Assembly: GCA_964475955.1 (NCBI GenBank)
Contig: CAYYZY010000287.1
Location: forward strand, 1-7,560
Direction: 5' to 3'
Source of the DNA: DATKZH01 sp964475955
Lineage (GTDB): Bacteria; Planctomycetota; Planctomycetia; Pirellulales; Thermoguttaceae
DNA: 7,560 bases
Shown here piece after piece: positions 6,244 through 7,560 of this stretch. The notes beneath the pieces were generated by a model, which worked only from the letters and a program-made list of their open reading frames with translations, was not told the DNA's origin and searched no databases. How positions within the stretch are numbered: the stretch's first letter is position 1; each line of letters begins with the position of its first letter. The position numbers were made by a program, and so were the translations under genes.

Positions 6244-7560
6244 ATGATCGCAGCGGCGAGAGATGCACGTGCAGGCCGACTGTGGCGTTGCGCGGCCGCG
6301 TTGGTGGCGACGCTTGCCGTGCTGGCGGTGTGTTGGAGTGCGTCGGCGGCGTCGGCCCAGAAGCCGGCGGTCGAACGGAAGCAGGCGTTCGAGTTCGACG
6401 ACCCGACCGTGTCGTTCCAAGCCGACTTCCCCGGCGCGCGGCTCAACGACTGCACGCAACGGGGCGAGGCGGAGTACGTGGCGCGCATCCTGCCCGAAAA
6501 CACCCCCATCAACAACAGCGCCTGGTACGCCTTCCAGGTGACTTCCGACGTGCCGAGAACGATTTCCGTCCGGCTGACTTACCAGGGCGGCACGCACCGC
6601 TACCGCCCCAAGACGAGCCGCGACGGCGTCCACTGGGCCCCGCTCGGGCCGGAGGCGTACACCCACGACAAGGAGCAGGGCGAAGCCACGCTCCGGCTCG
6701 CCGTGGGCCCCGAACTCCTCTGGGTCGCCGCGCAGGAGCTGATCACCGGCCGGGAGCTGAACGCCTGGATGGAGAAGATCGCCGGCCTCGATTTCGTGGA
6801 GACGCGCGTGGTGGGCCGCTCCGTGCTCGGCCGGCCGATCCACAAGCTCCAGACGACCGGGCCCGAAAACTCCCGGTGCGTGTTTATCATCGGGCGGCAG
6901 CATCCGCCGGAGGTGACCGGCTCGTTCGGGCTGATGGAGTTCGTCGAGACGCTGGTCGGCCCCACGCCGCTCGCCCGGCGGTTCCGCCAATGCTTCCGGG
7001 TGATCGCGGTGCCGCTGGTCAACCCGGACGGCGTCGAGGCGGGCCACTGGCGACACAACACCAACGGCGTCGACCTGAACCGCGACTGGGACCGTTTCGC
7101 CCAGCCGGAGACGCGCGCCCTGGCCGACGAGCTTTCGCGGTTCCAGGCGGACGACGGGCCGCGCCTCTACCTGTTCCTCGACTTCCACTCCACGCGGCAC
7201 GACGTCTTCTACACGCAGCCCGACGACGCCCCCACCTTTCCCCCCGGTTTCACACGCACGTGGCTCGACGCCCTCGCCGCCCGGTTCCCCGACTACCGGG
7301 TGCGCCGGTCCGGCTCGCACGGCACGAAACTCAACACTTCGAAGCGATGGGTCTACGCCACGTTCGGCTGCCCCGCGATCACCTACGAGTTCGGCGACCG
7401 CACCGACCGCCGGCTGATCCGCCGCGTCAGCCGGGGCGCGGCCGAGGAGATGATGGAGATCCTCATCGCCGAGGTCGACGGCGCCGCCGATCGGGAAGTA
7501 GGACGGATTGGCAATCCGTCCTACGGTGCCGCCTCTCCCGTGCCGGGGGTGGCTCCTTCG
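6244..7560 (+). CDS. Signal-peptide-bearing M14 zinc carboxypeptidase, cytosolic carboxypeptidase-like (3' end outside window)
   Basis: Open to the right edge; 439 codons are present. Residues 1-38 look like a Sec signal peptide: arginines at 6, 9, 12 and 15, a hydrophobic core at about 17-30, and cleavage after SAASA near 38. Residues 47-165 resemble the beta-sandwich domain found before the catalytic domain in the CCP/AGBL (Nna1-like) M14 branch, including the NNSAWYAFQV segment (90-99). The catalytic domain has zinc ligands His220 and Glu223 (RQHPPEVTG), NPDG (260-263), Asn279-Arg280 (DLNRDW) for the substrate carboxylate, zinc ligand His315 (LDFHST), and the probable catalytic Glu382 (TYEFGD). 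The active site is complete, so it should remove C-terminal residues from peptides, probably outside the cytoplasm. GGAG at 6233-6236 is 7 nt before the ATG. The family domain seems to end near residue 410; from codon 419 the frame runs through a palindromic repeat, so the C-terminus is probably altered. Confidence 0.88.
   Translation, partial: MIAAARDARAGRLWRCAAALVATLAVLAVCWSASAASAQKPAVERKQAFEFDDPTVSFQADFPGARLNDCTQRGEAEYVARILPENTPINNSAWYAFQVTSDVPRTISVRLTYQGGTHRYRPKTSRDGVHWAPLGPEAYTHDKEQGEATLRLAVGPELLWVAAQELITGRELNAWMEKIAGLDFVETRVVGRSVLGRPIHKLQTTGPENSRCVFIIGRQHPPEVTGSFGLMEFVETLVGPTPLARRFRQCFRVIAVPLVNPDGVEAGHWRHNTNGVDLNRDWDRFAQPETRALADELSRFQADDGPRLYLFLDFHSTRHDVFYTQPDDAPTFPPGFTRTWLDALAARFPDYRVRRSGSHGTKLNTSKRWVYATFGCPAITYEFGDRTDRRLIRRVSRGAAEEMMEILIAEVDGAADREVGRIGNPSYGAASPVPGVAPS
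7498..7524 (+). repeat. REP-like palindrome, 13-bp arms, inside the M14 reading frame
   Basis: GTAGGACGGATTG (7498-7510) is followed by one base and then its exact reverse complement (7512-7524). A 13-bp perfect inverted repeat with a 1-nt centre is unlikely by chance. It resembles small palindromic intergenic repeats I recall from planctomycete genomes, unverified here. It falls in frame at codons 419-427 of the M14 gene without creating a stop. It could act as a cruciform or RNA hairpin at the transcript end. Confidence 0.8.

Noticed and set aside
6263..6541. Small plus-strand frame inside the M14 gene
   Set aside because: It is Arg/Ser-rich and out of frame with the signal peptide and N-domain of the M14 protein.

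Overview
The window is GC-rich, densely coding and entirely plus-strand. It reads like chromosomal DNA from a planctomycete, probably in or near the Pirellulales. That placement is inferred from the mix of families (a Tat-exported ThuA protein, a Tat-exported aldo/keto reductase-fold protein, a Gfo/Idh/MocA oxidoreductase and a medium-chain zinc dehydrogenase) and from short heptamer and palindromic repeats at gene ends; no marker gene proves it.

Layout: (1) 3-518, the 3' end of a ComEC-like metallo-beta-lactamase-fold hydrolase, cut by the left edge. (2) 519-660, an intergenic region with a plausible sigma70-type promoter and two GC-rich inverted repeats. (3) 661-3888, a tight three-gene run: Tat-exported ThuA-domain protein, Tat-exported aldo/keto reductase-like protein, and an M20 metallopeptidase/deacylase, with gaps of 26 and 16 bp. 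(4) 3889-4052, a non-coding spacer bordered by two oppositely oriented arrays of a 7-bp repeat, with a hairpin between them. (5) 4053-7560, a second three-gene run: zinc alcohol/polyol dehydrogenase, Gfo/Idh/MocA oxidoreductase, and a signal-peptide-bearing M14 carboxypeptidase that is still open at the right edge. Gaps here are 50 and 38 bp.

The two runs look like catabolic operons for sugar- or polyol-like substrates (ThuA, dehydrogenase, Gfo/Idh/MocA) joined with two metallo-hydrolases that cut amide bonds (M20, M14). No substrate can be named from sequence alone. I see no CRISPR array, integrase, transposase, tRNA, rRNA or clear defence system. The least ordinary items are the aldo/keto reductase-like protein, which keeps the catalytic Asp but appears to lack the Tyr, Lys and His of the tetrad; the paired heptamer arrays, one of which supplies the end of the M20 gene; and a 13-bp-arm palindrome read in frame at the end of the M14 gene.
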